Assembly (NCBI GenBank): GCA_942491555.1
Contig: CALOBN010000003.1
Span: 186,001 to 250,000, forward strand
Source: Marinihelvus sp942491555
GTDB lineage: Bacteria; Pseudomonadota; Gammaproteobacteria; Xanthomonadales; SZUA-36
Length of the DNA: 64,000 nucleotides
Direction of reading: 5' to 3'
Shown here: piece after piece, positions 51,589-59,948 of the stretch
Layout of the letters: each line of letters opens with the position of its first letter
How positions within the stretch are numbered: the stretch's first letter is position 1
Position numbers and translations under genes: made by a program
Notes under the pieces: model-generated
Seen by the model: only the letters and a program-made list of their open reading frames with translations
Databases searched by the model: none
What the model was told of the DNA's origin: nothing

Positions 51589-51618
51589 AGTGTATCAGAA
51601 TCATCGCACCTGGTACAA
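51589..51618 (-). promoter_or_regulatory. candidate promoter of rpsF-rpsR-rplI
   Basis: Minus strand TTGTAC (51613-51618), 18-base spacer, TACACT (51589-51594), about 208 bases upstream of rpsF. The 5' leader would be near 200 nt. Many bacteria control this operon by S6:S18 binding to the leader; a GGG-CCGCCAAA-CCC stem-loop directly before the ribosome-binding site (near 51392-51407) is a possible site. Inference only. Confidence 0.45.
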
Positions 51619-51666
51619 GCTCAAGCGCCAACGGGCGCCGGCCGAGAATACCGCCCTTCCCGACTG

Positions 51667-52401
51667 CTAAAGCACGCCGGGTATCAGCCACCAACTTCTT
51701 TTCCGGTACGCAGGCCAGCCGGCATGACGGCTCATGCTGGCCTCCTTCATATGCATATTGACAGTAAAGACAGCCAGCCACACAAAGCCCAGCACAACAA
51801 ACGGCAGCCAGTGCCAGACCATCAACGCAAAACTGCCATAGATCATCATTTCGCCCAGGTAATTAGGGTGTCGCACGTAACGGAACATCCCGTCGGTAAT
51901 TAACCCCCGCTGAAGTCGCAGCGTGAAGAACTTTTGCGCGTCAGCAGCCACCATGATGACGCAACCGATCATGCACAGTGTGATGCACAGCGCAAACCAA
52001 GGCCCGTCAGGCAAGGGGTAGTCGGGCGGCTGAGGCGCCGCAATCAATAACCAGCCAAACACCCAATACCAGCCGAGCACCGACACAAACGCCATAACGC
52101 CGCCACCAATCGTGACGCGCTTTTGCCAGGATGGGTCCGGGAACGCCACGTCCTTGATAATCCAGACCAGCCCGTAACCGCCATGCAGGGCCAGATAAAT
52201 CCATGCGGACATGCTGTTGTTTTGATACACCAGCATGAGCACACCCAGAAAAATGAAGGTACCGGCCTTCTGAAAATTAACCACCCAGGCCAGTTTCCAG
52301 GGTCGGGGTCCGCCGAGAAAATCCCCGGATAACCATTGACTGAGGGCATGCAAGCGCAGAACCAATGGAGATGCGGTCTGGGGAGATGTTTGTTCGCTCA
52401 T
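51667..52401 (-). CDS. ICMT/PEMT-type membrane methyltransferase
   Basis: A 244-residue protein with about six transmembrane helices and the C-terminal isoprenylcysteine/phospholipid methyltransferase motif RHPNYLGEMMIYGSFAL, followed by a conserved acidic/aromatic end (EASMSRHAGWPAYRKRSWWL). These enzymes use SAM to methylate membrane substrates; steroid-reductase-like DUF1295 proteins share this fold, so function is not certain. Isolated between the ribosomal operon and the kinase gene. Confidence 0.75.
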   Translation of the reverse strand: MSEQTSPQTASPLVLRLHALSQWLSGDFLGGPRPWKLAWVVNFQKAGTFIFLGVLMLVYQNNSMSAWIYLALHGGYGLVWIIKDVAFPDPSWQKRVTIGGGVMAFVSVLGWYWVFGWLLIAAPQPPDYPLPDGPWFALCITLCMIGCVIMVAADAQKFFTLRLQRGLITDGMFRYVRHPNYLGEMMIYGSFALMVWHWLPFVVLGFVWLAVFTVNMHMKEASMSRHAGWPAYRKRSWWLIPGVL

Positions 52402-52633
52402 AAGCCTGCCTCGGTGCCCGCGGTTGCCAGCTAGTATCTAACACTCTCATTGGCGCCGCACCAAACCGGGACAGGCCGGGTAACGCTTACACTCATTCTG
52501 CTGCGCGCCCACGTACCTGCCTGAAATGCGCCCGGGTGAAGGATCCGCGTGACATGGACCGGACAGTTCGGCAAGCTGGCGTTATGCGGAAACCCCATCA
52601 CAGCCCATCACGGCCTGACAGCGTTCCGGTGCC

Positions 52634-53278
52634 ATGACTCTGCAAAAAAGGCGAACCATTGCGATTGCCGGCAACATTGGTGCTGGAAAGTCCTCATTGG
52701 TTGATTTTCTAACCAACACGTACGGCATTGAGCCCTTTTACGAACCGAATGATGAGAACCCGTACCTGAAGGACTTTTACACAGACATGCAGCGCTGGGC
52801 ATTTCATTCGCAGACCTATTTCCTGGCCAGCAAGTTCCGCATCCACCAGCAGCTTGACCAGACCCCGGGAATCTCGGTTCTGGACCGGACCATTTATGAA
52901 GATGCGGAAATTTTTGCCGCTGCGCTGCAGCAGATGCGCAAAATCAACAAACGGGATTGGCAAACCTACCGGTCTTTTTATGAGGTGATTGTTAACGCAA
53001 TCCGCCCCCCGGACCTGTTGATTTATCTGCATTGCAATGTGCCAACCCTGCGCCGGAGAATTCAGCTGCGGGGCCGGCGCATGGAACAGAATATTCCCCT
53101 GTCGTACTTAAAGCGGCTGGATGGTTTGTATACCGACTGGATCAGCAACTACCAGCTTGGACCGCTGCTGGTGCTCGATAGCGGGCGCCTGGACTATATC
53201 CACGACATGGTTGACCGACTCGATGTGATGGAACAGGTCGAGGCCTTGCTACCAAAAAGTTTAAGACGCGGACGTTAA
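52634..53278 (+). CDS. deoxynucleoside kinase (dNK/dCK family)
   Basis: A 214-residue kinase. P-loop GNIGAGKS at residues 13-20, substrate motif near WAFHSQTYFLASKF, DRTIYEDAEIF (the D/E-R-S type motif) and LID region LRRRIQLRGRRME. It phosphorylates deoxynucleosides in salvage. Such kinases are common in Firmicutes, Bacteroidetes and animals and patchy in gammaproteobacteria. Base specificity cannot be read by eye. The ribosome-binding site is weak. Confidence 0.9.
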   Translation: MTLQKRRTIAIAGNIGAGKSSLVDFLTNTYGIEPFYEPNDENPYLKDFYTDMQRWAFHSQTYFLASKFRIHQQLDQTPGISVLDRTIYEDAEIFAAALQQMRKINKRDWQTYRSFYEVIVNAIRPPDLLIYLHCNVPTLRRRIQLRGRRMEQNIPLSYLKRLDGLYTDWISNYQLGPLLVLDSGRLDYIHDMVDRLDVMEQVEALLPKSLRRGR

Positions 53279-53339
53279 ACCCGGCACGCGCCCCGAAGCG
53301 CTGGTTTGCCCTTACTGAGCACCCGTCAGCTCAGTGCGC

Positions 53340-53732
53340 TCAGCCTTCTTCCGCCTGACGTGCCTTGTAGCCTCGAACGGCCACGTTGAACTGCTCTGCA
53401 ATCCGCTCTTCCATCTCCACGGAGTAGTTAAACGCCTGGTTCAACGCCACTTGATTGCCTTCAGTCAATTCCAGGGCACCGTTGGCCAGATCAAGGCACT
53501 CACGATAGCTTGCCAGTTCAGCCTGAAACTTGCTGACATTAGTTTTGGCAACCACCAGATCATCGTAGCTGGCCTCATCCGGAATGCGCGGCGGCGCTGA
53601 TGGCAGATTGCAGGTCTGCGCTTCAAGCGGTAGCACTACCTCGGAGGCATCCTCCTGCGCCTGCGCCTGAAAGATTACGGCGCTGCCGAGCATGACCACG
53701 GCCAGCAAGACAGGTAACTTAATTAACTTCAT
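53340..53732 (-). CDS. exported hypothetical protein with helical C-terminal part
   Basis: 130 residues from ATG 53732 behind GAGGGAG, with a signal peptide (MKLIKLPVLLAVVMLGSAVI, cleavage after QAQA). The open frame goes on to 53861. The mature part has a Pro-rich start with two cysteines, then amphipathic helix (VSKFQAELASYRECLDLANG) that could form a coiled coil. I do not recognise the family. It follows serA in the opposite end of the gap and may have its own promoter. Confidence 0.7.
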   Translation of the reverse strand: MKLIKLPVLLAVVMLGSAVIFQAQAQEDASEVVLPLEAQTCNLPSAPPRIPDEASYDDLVVAKTNVSKFQAELASYRECLDLANGALELTEGNQVALNQAFNYSVEMEERIAEQFNVAVRGYKARQAEEG

Positions 53733-53870
53733 CTTCTTTATCTCCCTCGGGCCCATCAGCAGGGTCTTAGCCGCCCGTACTGAACGTGGCGTGAAACACA
53801 TTGGACTAGAGAATAGCACCGCCATCATTCGAACTGAATGGCCGGCAAGATCAGCCCGCAAAGCCCGGGC

Positions 53871-55055
53871 TTAAGCCGCCTGGAGATAGCGCATACGAAT
53901 CACACCATCCGCGTTGGCAATCTTCTCAAGAGCATTGGCATCCGGTTCGGTTTCAAGATCAAGAATGTTGTAAGCGATATCTCCACGGCTCTTGTTGACC
54001 ATGTCCAGGATATTGATGTTCTGTTCAGACATCACGCCCAGAACTGAGCCCAGTACTCCGGGAATATTGCGGTTGGTAAAGGTCAATCGAAAACCACCGT
54101 TGCGACTCATACGTGTGCGCGGGAAGTTAACCGAATTGAGAATATTGCCGTTTTCCAGAAAGTCCATCAGCTGGGTTACCGCCATCACGGCGCAGTTCTC
54201 CTCTGCCTCTGAGGTACTGGCGCCAATGTGTGGCATCAGCACGGCACCGGTTTTGCCGAGCAACTCCGGACGCGGAAAGTCACTGATGTAACGGCGCAGC
54301 TTGCCACTGTCCAGCGCCGCTACCAGGGCAGCCTGATCCACCACTTGCTCGCGGGCAAAATTGAGCAGACAGGCGCCATCGCGCATGGCTTCAAAGGCCT
54401 CGCTGTTAATCAGGCCCTGGGTGTGTTCATTGGCCGGAATATGCAGCGTGACGAAGTCGGAACTGGCCAGCAGGGCTTGCAGGCTGTCGACTTTCTGTAC
54501 CTGGCTGGACAGGCGCCAGGCAGCTTCAACGGAAATCGCCGGATCGTATCCGACCACTTTCATGCCTAGCTCAAGCGCCAGGTTGGCCACCATGGCGCCA
54601 ATCGCGCCCAGGCCAACGACACCGAGGGTCTTGCCGGCGATCTCGCTGCCTGCAAAACGCTTTTTCTCGGCCTCCAGCAGACGGGACATCTCGGCCGCAT
54701 CGGTAACATTCTGCAGTGACTGCACAAAAGCCATACCGCCAAAAATATCCCGGGAGCCGAGCAGCAAGCCGGCCGCCACCAGTTCTTTCACAGCATTCGC
54801 ATTTGCACCGGGTGTGTTAAAGACCACCACGCCCTGGGAGGTGCAGTCGTCGACAGGAATGTTGTTGACCCCCGCCCCGGCGCGGGCGATCGCCAGAAGG
54901 CTTGCGGGCAAGGGCTCACCATGAAGTTTCTGGCTCCGCAACAGGTAGGCATCAGGGTTCCCGCCTGCTTCTCCCAGGCTATAACGGTCAGCCTTGAAGA
55001 GGTCGAGGCCCCGGTCAGAAATACGGTTGAATGTCGTGATGTTAAATGGACTCAT
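53871..55055 (-). CDS. serA: D-3-phosphoglycerate dehydrogenase
   Basis: A 394-residue SerA with ACT domain, the first step of serine synthesis. NAD-binding GLGAIG in LGVVGLGAIGAMVANLALEL; catalytic Arg/His in NFAREQVVDQAAL and MPHIGASTSEAEEN; C-terminal ACT domain from about 320 (NIPGVLGSVLGVMSEQNINI), likely site of serine feedback. It follows serC by 30 bases. Confidence 0.95.
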   Translation of the reverse strand: MSPFNITTFNRISDRGLDLFKADRYSLGEAGGNPDAYLLRSQKLHGEPLPASLLAIARAGAGVNNIPVDDCTSQGVVVFNTPGANANAVKELVAAGLLLGSRDIFGGMAFVQSLQNVTDAAEMSRLLEAEKKRFAGSEIAGKTLGVVGLGAIGAMVANLALELGMKVVGYDPAISVEAAWRLSSQVQKVDSLQALLASSDFVTLHIPANEHTQGLINSEAFEAMRDGACLLNFAREQVVDQAALVAALDSGKLRRYISDFPRPELLGKTGAVLMPHIGASTSEAEENCAVMAVTQLMDFLENGNILNSVNFPRTRMSRNGGFRLTFTNRNIPGVLGSVLGVMSEQNINILDMVNKSRGDIAYNILDLETEPDANALEKIANADGVIRMRYLQAA

Positions 55056-55085
55056 AAGATCATATGTCTTCTGTTCAATGGGTTG

Positions 55086-56207
55086 TTAGTCTGCGCCCCG
55101 GACATGGTCATACGCCCAGCTTAGCCAGGGCATAAGCAGTTTGAGGTCTTCAGCTTCGACGGTCGCTCCGCACCAGATTCGCAGACCGGGCGGCGCATCA
55201 CGGTAGGCACCAATATCGAAAGCGACCTGCTCTTCGGCCAGCAGGCCCACCATGGCCTTCACCTGCTCCGGTGTCAGGTCAAGGGAGAGACACACACTGG
55301 TGTTTGACCGCGTGGCCGGTTCGGTCGCCAGAAAATCAATCCATGGCGTTGCCTGCACGAAGGCTTCAAGCACTTTGAAATTCCGATCACAGCGCGCCAT
55401 GGTCCCCTGCACGCCACCTTCGCCTTCAACCCAGTCAAGGGCATCAAGGTAATCGGCCACGCACAGCATGGACGGCGTATTGATGGTCGCTCCCTGAAAA
55501 ATACCCTCGTTCAGAGCGCCGTTTTTGGTCAGGCGGAACAGCTTTGGCATCGGCCAGGGCGGTGACCAGGACTCCAGCCGCTCCACCGCGCGCGGACTCA
55601 GAATCAGCATGCCATGGGCTGCCTCACCACCAAGCACCTTTTGCCAGCTGTAGGTCACCACGTCGAGCCGGTCCCAGGCCATGTCCTGGGCGAACGCTGC
55701 CGAGGTAGCATCACACAGGGTCAGGCCCTTACGATCAGGACTGATCCAGTTGCCGTCGGGTACGCGCACCCCGGAGGTAGTGCCGTTCCAGGTAAACACA
55801 ATGTCATGATCCGGGTTGGCCCGGGAAAGGTCGGGAAGCTGGCCATATGGCGCATCGAAATAACGCGCATTATCGAGTTTGAGCTGCTGCTCAATATCGA
55901 CACGCCAGCCTTTACCGAATGATTCCCAATAGAACACATCGACCGGCCGTGCGCCCAGCAGCGACCACATGGCCAATTCGAAAGCACCGGTGTCTGAGGC
56001 CGGGACAATGCCTACCCGGTAACCGTCGGGCAAGCCGAGGATCCGGGCTGTGCGCTCACAGGCAGACTTGAGAATATCTTTACCCAAAGCACTGCGGTGC
56101 GAGCGTCCAAGAGCCGCCAGGGACAGCGTGTTTACGTCATAACCCGGCCGCTTGCTGCATGGGCCGGATGAAAATCGGGGGTTGTGGGGTTTTACCGAGG
56201 GCTTCAC
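55086..56207 (-). CDS. serC: phosphoserine aminotransferase (alphaproteobacterial/Methanosarcina type)
   Basis: A 373-residue class V aminotransferase. It begins KPHNPRFSSGPCSKRPGYDV, with the PLP Lys in TYSWQKVLGGEAAHGM. This belongs to the longer SerC group of alphaproteobacteria and Methanosarcina, not the E. coli SerC type (which begins ..NFSAGPAMLP). GTG start at 56207 with AGGA upstream. With serA it forms a serC-serA operon; the third step (serB) is not here. An Lrp-type gene lies directly upstream. Confidence 0.92.
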   Translation of the reverse strand: MKPSVKPHNPRFSSGPCSKRPGYDVNTLSLAALGRSHRSALGKDILKSACERTARILGLPDGYRVGIVPASDTGAFELAMWSLLGARPVDVFYWESFGKGWRVDIEQQLKLDNARYFDAPYGQLPDLSRANPDHDIVFTWNGTTSGVRVPDGNWISPDRKGLTLCDATSAAFAQDMAWDRLDVVTYSWQKVLGGEAAHGMLILSPRAVERLESWSPPWPMPKLFRLTKNGALNEGIFQGATINTPSMLCVADYLDALDWVEGEGGVQGTMARCDRNFKVLEAFVQATPWIDFLATEPATRSNTSVCLSLDLTPEQVKAMVGLLAEEQVAFDIGAYRDAPPGLRIWCGATVEAEDLKLLMPWLSWAYDHVRGAD

Positions 56208-56339
56208 GTTGAAATCCTGCGCTCTGTGGCGCCGTTAAAACCGGTGTTATACGTGCTTGGCCGGCGTTGCGCAACGCCCTGCCCCCGCTGGTCACGAAAT
56301 TGTCACGCAAAAATTCAGTACTGTGGCGCCAGTCCCGTA

Positions 56340-56807
56340 CTAGGCGGCGGGCTCATGCAAGGGCAAGGCCGTGGTGTTTTTTGAGCTGCGCAGCACAAAG
56401 CTCGTGTTAACGGTATGCACCGCTTTGCACGGCATGATCCACTGGCTAAGCAATTCATCGTAGGCTTCAATACTCCGACAAATAACTTTAAGCGTGTAGT
56501 CGTGTTGCCCGCTGGTCGCGTGGCACTCAAGAATCTCCGGGCGCTCATTAATCATTTGATTGAATTCACGCACCGAGTCAGGGTGGTGGTCTTCAAGACT
56601 AACCATCGCGATGGCCGTAACCTGCAAGCCCACCTTGCGCGGGTCCACCAGGGCTACCGTCGCCGTAATCACACCCTGTTCCTGCAGACGTCGTACCCGG
56701 CGCCAGCATGGCGATGTGGACAAGCCGACACGCTCGGCCAGCGCCTGACTGGAAAGACGCCCGTCGTCCTGCAGCGCGCTGAGAATTCGATAATCAATGG
56801 CGTCCAT
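56340..56807 (-). CDS. Lrp/AsnC-family transcriptional regulator
   Basis: A 155-residue regulator. Helix-turn-helix at residues 5-60 (DAIDYRILSALQDDGRLSSQ; LAERVGLSTSPCWRRVRRL), then an effector-binding RAM domain (QHDYTLKVICRSIEAYDELL). Such proteins often sense amino acids. It lies between serC-serA and the divergent phhA; the AT-rich 56808-56930 gap is a likely binding region. Phe/Tyr-responsive control of phhA is known for related bacteria (by PhhR, another family); control here by this Lrp is inference. Confidence 0.92.
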   Translation of the reverse strand: MDAIDYRILSALQDDGRLSSQALAERVGLSTSPCWRRVRRLQEQGVITATVALVDPRKVGLQVTAIAMVSLEDHHPDSVREFNQMINERPEILECHATSGQHDYTLKVICRSIEAYDELLSQWIMPCKAVHTVNTSFVLRSSKNTTALPLHEPAA

Positions 56808-56951
56808 AGCGCTCCTGGAATATATGTTTCGTTAATGTCTTTATTTTAACTTATTTATATCTAATTAGCAGTCTAATTTAAAATATATGAAAATATTAAC
56901 CGGCCCTGACGATATATAATGCTCGTACAACCTAAGAAATGGAGCGCTGCT
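56808..56951. promoter_or_regulatory. AT-rich divergent promoter region of phhA and the Lrp gene
   Basis: A markedly AT-rich stretch (about 56820-56900: repeated TATAT, TTAAT and AAATAT words) in a GC-rich genome, as expected of an Lrp site. A perfect TATAAT at 56915-56920 faces phhA, with no good -35. Transcription would start near 56927, downstream of the ATG at 56919, so the GTG at 56952 is the start of phhA. Confidence 0.55.
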
Positions 56952-57746
56952 GTGGCAAAGAGCACCCAATATAGTTCGCATACACCCGATAGCGAGGGCT
57001 ATATCCGCTACTCGGATGAAGAAAATGCCATCTGGGCGACTCTCATCGAGCGCCAGGTGCCGCGGCTTGAGGGCCAGGTTTGCCAGGAATACATCGATGC
57101 GCTTGCGTTGATGAATTTTCCACAGGACCGCATTCCTCAATTACCTGAAATCTCAAAGGTGCTGAAGAAGCACACGGGCTGGTCGGTGGCTCCCGTCCCG
57201 GCGCTTATCGATTTCACTGGTTTTTTCAAATTGCTGGCCAATCGCCAGTTTCCAGCTGCCACATTCATACGCAACTCGCATGATCTGGACTACCTGGAAG
57301 AGCCGGATATTTTTCACGAAATTTTTGGTCATACACCGCTGCTGACCGACTACCGGTTTGCAGCATTTGCCGAGGCATATGGAAAAGCCGGCCTGGCCGC
57401 AGACAAACGTGATCATGCCATGCTCGCGCGCCTGTTCTGGTTCACAGTCGAGTTCGGACTGATCGACACACCGCGGGGCTTGAGAAGCTATGGCGCTGGC
57501 ATTGTCTCATCGCCGGGCGAGCTGGAATATGCGCTGCACAGCCAGGTTCCGGAACGGCGCCCCTTCGATGCCCTCGAAGCCTTGCGTACGCCCTACCGGA
57601 TCGATATTTACCAGACGGTATATTTTAAGCTCGAGTCCTTTGATACCCTGTTCGACCTCGCCCGCACTGATCTCATACCGCTGATTAACGAGGCGCGTCG
57701 ACTGGGCATGCACGAGCCCACCTATCCTCTTAAAGCAATCGCCTGA
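56952..57746 (+). CDS. phhA: phenylalanine 4-monooxygenase
   Basis: 264 residues from GTG 56952, chosen because GGAG lies 8 bases upstream and the ATG at 56919 overlaps the -10 box. It hydroxylates phenylalanine to tyrosine with tetrahydropterin and O2. Non-haem iron ligands: His122 and His127 (HEIFGHTP) and Glu167 (FTVEFGL), spacing as in human and Chromobacterium enzymes. It lacks the animal regulatory domain, normal for bacteria. phhB follows 16 bases downstream and regenerates the cofactor. Confidence 0.96.
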   Translation: MAKSTQYSSHTPDSEGYIRYSDEENAIWATLIERQVPRLEGQVCQEYIDALALMNFPQDRIPQLPEISKVLKKHTGWSVAPVPALIDFTGFFKLLANRQFPAATFIRNSHDLDYLEEPDIFHEIFGHTPLLTDYRFAAFAEAYGKAGLAADKRDHAMLARLFWFTVEFGLIDTPRGLRSYGAGIVSSPGELEYALHSQVPERRPFDALEALRTPYRIDIYQTVYFKLESFDTLFDLARTDLIPLINEARRLGMHEPTYPLKAIA

Positions 57747-57762
57747 AACGGCCGGAGTTTTC

Positions 57763-58104
57763 ATGTCCACAGCCTGCAACCTGACTGACAAGCACTGCAC
57801 GCCCTGCGAAGGCGGCGTAGAGCCCATGGATAAGCAAGCGGCACTTGCCCTGCTTAAAGATCTGCCCGGATGGGACCTGAGCGATGACGGATGCATGATT
57901 TCACGCCGCTTCGAGTTCAAAGGTTTCTATAAAACCATGTCATTCATTAATGCGATGGCATGGGTGGTGAACCAGGAGAACCATCATCCGGACTTTTCTG
58001 CCGGGTACCATTTCTGCGAGGTGGGTTTCACCACCCACGCCATTGACGGTCTGTCAGAAAATGATTTTATTTGTGCGGCGAAAGTTTCTGCACTGCTGGA
58101 CTAA
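57763..58104 (+). CDS. phhB: pterin-4a-carbinolamine dehydratase
   Basis: A 113-residue PCD/DCoH. Core motif around residue 75: NQENHHPDF, with the catalytic His pair and Tyr/Phe, and the LPGWDL start of the fold. An N-terminal Cys-rich segment (ACNLTDKHCTPCEGG) is typical of the Pseudomonas PhhB group. It dehydrates the carbinolamine formed by PhhA. Confidence 0.95.
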   Translation: MSTACNLTDKHCTPCEGGVEPMDKQAALALLKDLPGWDLSDDGCMISRRFEFKGFYKTMSFINAMAWVVNQENHHPDFSAGYHFCEVGFTTHAIDGLSENDFICAAKVSALLD

Positions 58105-58193
58105 CGCCCTGCCTGACCAGGATCAGGCGGTGCACACACCTGAAAACTCCCGGCAATTCCCAGAATGCGGCTTAAACAGTAAAACCCCAAAAC

Positions 58194-58246
58194 AAAAAAC
58201 GCTGTGATTCCCCTACCCGTAAAGGTTTTGGAATCACAGCGTTTTT
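58194..58246. terminator. terminator between phhB and the small membrane gene
   Basis: ACGCTGTGATTCC (about 58200-58212) pairs with GGAATCACAGCGT (about 58230-58242) around a 17-base loop, preceded by A and followed by T runs. It can stop transcription of phhAB and, in reverse, of the gene at 58301. Confidence 0.85.
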
Positions 58247-58300
58247 CTGTGCAGGCCCGAAAGCCTGCCCCCCCAAGTTTTTTTAGTTAAAGCGGGTTAC

Positions 58301-58519
58301 TTACCAGCCCCAGGGCTTGCGAGCTGAACCCGAACGACTGGCGTTCATTCTCAACTGCACCGTACCGGACTCCCGGCCTACATCCAGAGAATCTTTCTGG
58401 CCAGCCAATTTAACCTGCCGAAACTTGGAGTCATGCATTGATTTCGCAAACCGGTATACCCAGACGCTAAACATTGCTGCCAGGAATGCCCCGGATGCGA
58501 TCAAGATGATTTCCAACAT
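58301..58519 (-). CDS. small single-pass membrane protein, unknown
   Basis: 72 residues: N-terminal helix (MLEIILIASGAFLAAMFSVW) then a basic cytosolic part (RFAKSMHDSKFRQVKLAGQK) ending in SGSARKPWGW. ATG 58519 follows GAAGGAGAGC, a strong ribosome-binding site. I do not recognise a family. Its upstream region is AT-rich and palindromic (58637-58732), unlike its surroundings, suggesting specific regulation. Confidence 0.75.
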   Translation of the reverse strand: MLEIILIASGAFLAAMFSVWVYRFAKSMHDSKFRQVKLAGQKDSLDVGRESGTVQLRMNASRSGSARKPWGW

Positions 58520-58636
58520 ATTTGCTCTCCTTCACACACGACCTGAATTCCCTGCCGTGCTGACGGTTCATGCACTCACTCCCTGTGGGTGGCTCGAACC
58601 TGCTCTTGGAGACGCTTGCAATCCTGTTTCAAGACT

Positions 58637-58732
58637 GCAATTCCTTGTCAATTGCTACGTTGTTCTTATATACAACGCAAACTACTTAAAGTTGACATCA
58701 GAATCACTTTATTTGTGATTCAGACAAGGAAT
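58637..58732. promoter_or_regulatory. AT-rich cluster of palindromes upstream of the small membrane gene
   Basis: Three close palindromes: GCAATT/AATTGC (58637-58655), CGTTGT/ACAACG (58658-58677) and GAATCAC/GTGATTC (58701-58721). A longer-range inverted pair ATTCCTTGTC (58640-58649)/GACAAGGAAT (58723-58732) encloses them. The minus-strand TATATAA at 58666-58672 inside the middle palindrome could be a -10 box. Could be operators or a structured RNA. The rest of the gap, 58733-58970, shows no gene. Confidence 0.5.
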
Positions 58733-59102
58733 CCAATTTCCCAACGGTGTGGACCCGCCAGAAGGTGAGATCAAAACCCGGATTGCGAGGCAAACCGAGT
58801 CTTTTACTAATCTGTCAACGGACTCAATGACCCGCTGACTCCCCTTTCTAAGCCGGCCCGAAACCCGAACCGTTGCGAAGAATTGTACCCTTATGCTGCG
58901 TTATTCTAGCTGAGGAAACGTTGAAAAGCGAGTGCCATGTGCATCAGACCGCTGGCTCCGCTATGAATAACAAGACAGCCATACTCCCAAACCGGAAATA
59001 GTTGATCTGAGTACAGCCCACATACCACCCGGCCCTTCCGCACAGGAACTGGAGCGGAGTCTTTACGCTGCAACGCAGCGCGTCATTTGTATTGACCGTA
59101 TT

Positions 59103-59948
59103 GTGCCCATTGGTGGTGGCGACAGCCACCCGGCCTGCCGGATCGTGACCGACAAGGGTGATTGGTTTCTGAAGTGGAATCAACGCAATATGCTGGAACA
59201 ATTTCAGGCCGAACGGGATGGGCTGGCGATGCTCGCCGACAGCGACCCACAGGGCTTATTCATACCAACCGTAACGTCTGTTGATCACGATCACCGGCTT
59301 GCATGGCTGCTGCTGCCCTGGATGGAACTCGATCGCAGCGGCGACCCGGCGCAGCTGGCGGAAGGGCTGGTGAAACTGCATAAGGTTCGGCGCTCTGACT
59401 ATGGATGGGACCGGAATAATTTTTTGGGCCGGTCACCCCAATCAAACGCGGTCAGTACAAACTGGGATAAATTCTGGTGGCAGCAACGGCTCCTGCCCCA
59501 ATTTGAACGGGCCTGCCAGAAAGGTTGGGGAGCGGCGCTGGAGCCCCACCTGGCCGTGCTGGAACGGCGCACAGAACAATTATTGGATCATCAGCCCGTC
59601 TGCTCCCTGTTGCATGGCGATCTCTGGTCCGGAAACCAGGGCTGGCTGACAGATGGGCGGCCGGTGATATTCGATCCTGCGCCCTATTTCGGGGACCGGG
59701 AAACAGATCTTGCAATGATGCGCCTCTTCGGTGGCTTCAGCGCCGCTGTGTTTGAGACTTACCAATCACTATGGCCGTTGCCGCCCGGCGCAGTTCAGCG
59801 CTCGCCGCTCTATCAGCTTTATCATCTGCTCAACCACCTCAATCTGTTTGGTGATGGCTGGTTGCCCCGCGTGCAACAAGTGATGGATACCCTGATCATG
59901 GAGGAACCCCTGGCCGCAAAAGATCCCGGCACCGGCCGCGTGCCATGA
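59103..59948 (+). CDS. fructosamine-kinase-like protein
   Basis: 281 residues from GTG 59103. The fold is that of fructosamine/aminoglycoside kinases: nucleotide loop PIGGGDSHPACRI, Lys in WFLKWN, catalytic LLHGDLWSGN and metal-binding FDPAPYFGDRETDLAM, very like E. coli YniA. It likely removes or repairs sugar adducts on proteins. The homologous N-terminal helix (SAQELERSLYAATQRV) lies upstream in frame, but no ATG, GTG or TTG exists between the stop at 58968 and 59103, so the true start is unresolved (a CTG at 59007 is possible). Confidence 0.85.
   Translation: MPIGGGDSHPACRIVTDKGDWFLKWNQRNMLEQFQAERDGLAMLADSDPQGLFIPTVTSVDHDHRLAWLLLPWMELDRSGDPAQLAEGLVKLHKVRRSDYGWDRNNFLGRSPQSNAVSTNWDKFWWQQRLLPQFERACQKGWGAALEPHLAVLERRTEQLLDHQPVCSLLHGDLWSGNQGWLTDGRPVIFDPAPYFGDRETDLAMMRLFGGFSAAVFETYQSLWPLPPGAVQRSPLYQLYHLLNHLNLFGDGWLPRVQQVMDTLIMEEPLAAKDPGTGRVP

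Noticed and set aside
58301..58740. Toxin-antitoxin pair with the small membrane protein as a type I toxin
   Set aside because: The protein has a long basic tail after the helix and there is no convincing antisense RNA promoter; evidence is too thin to claim it.
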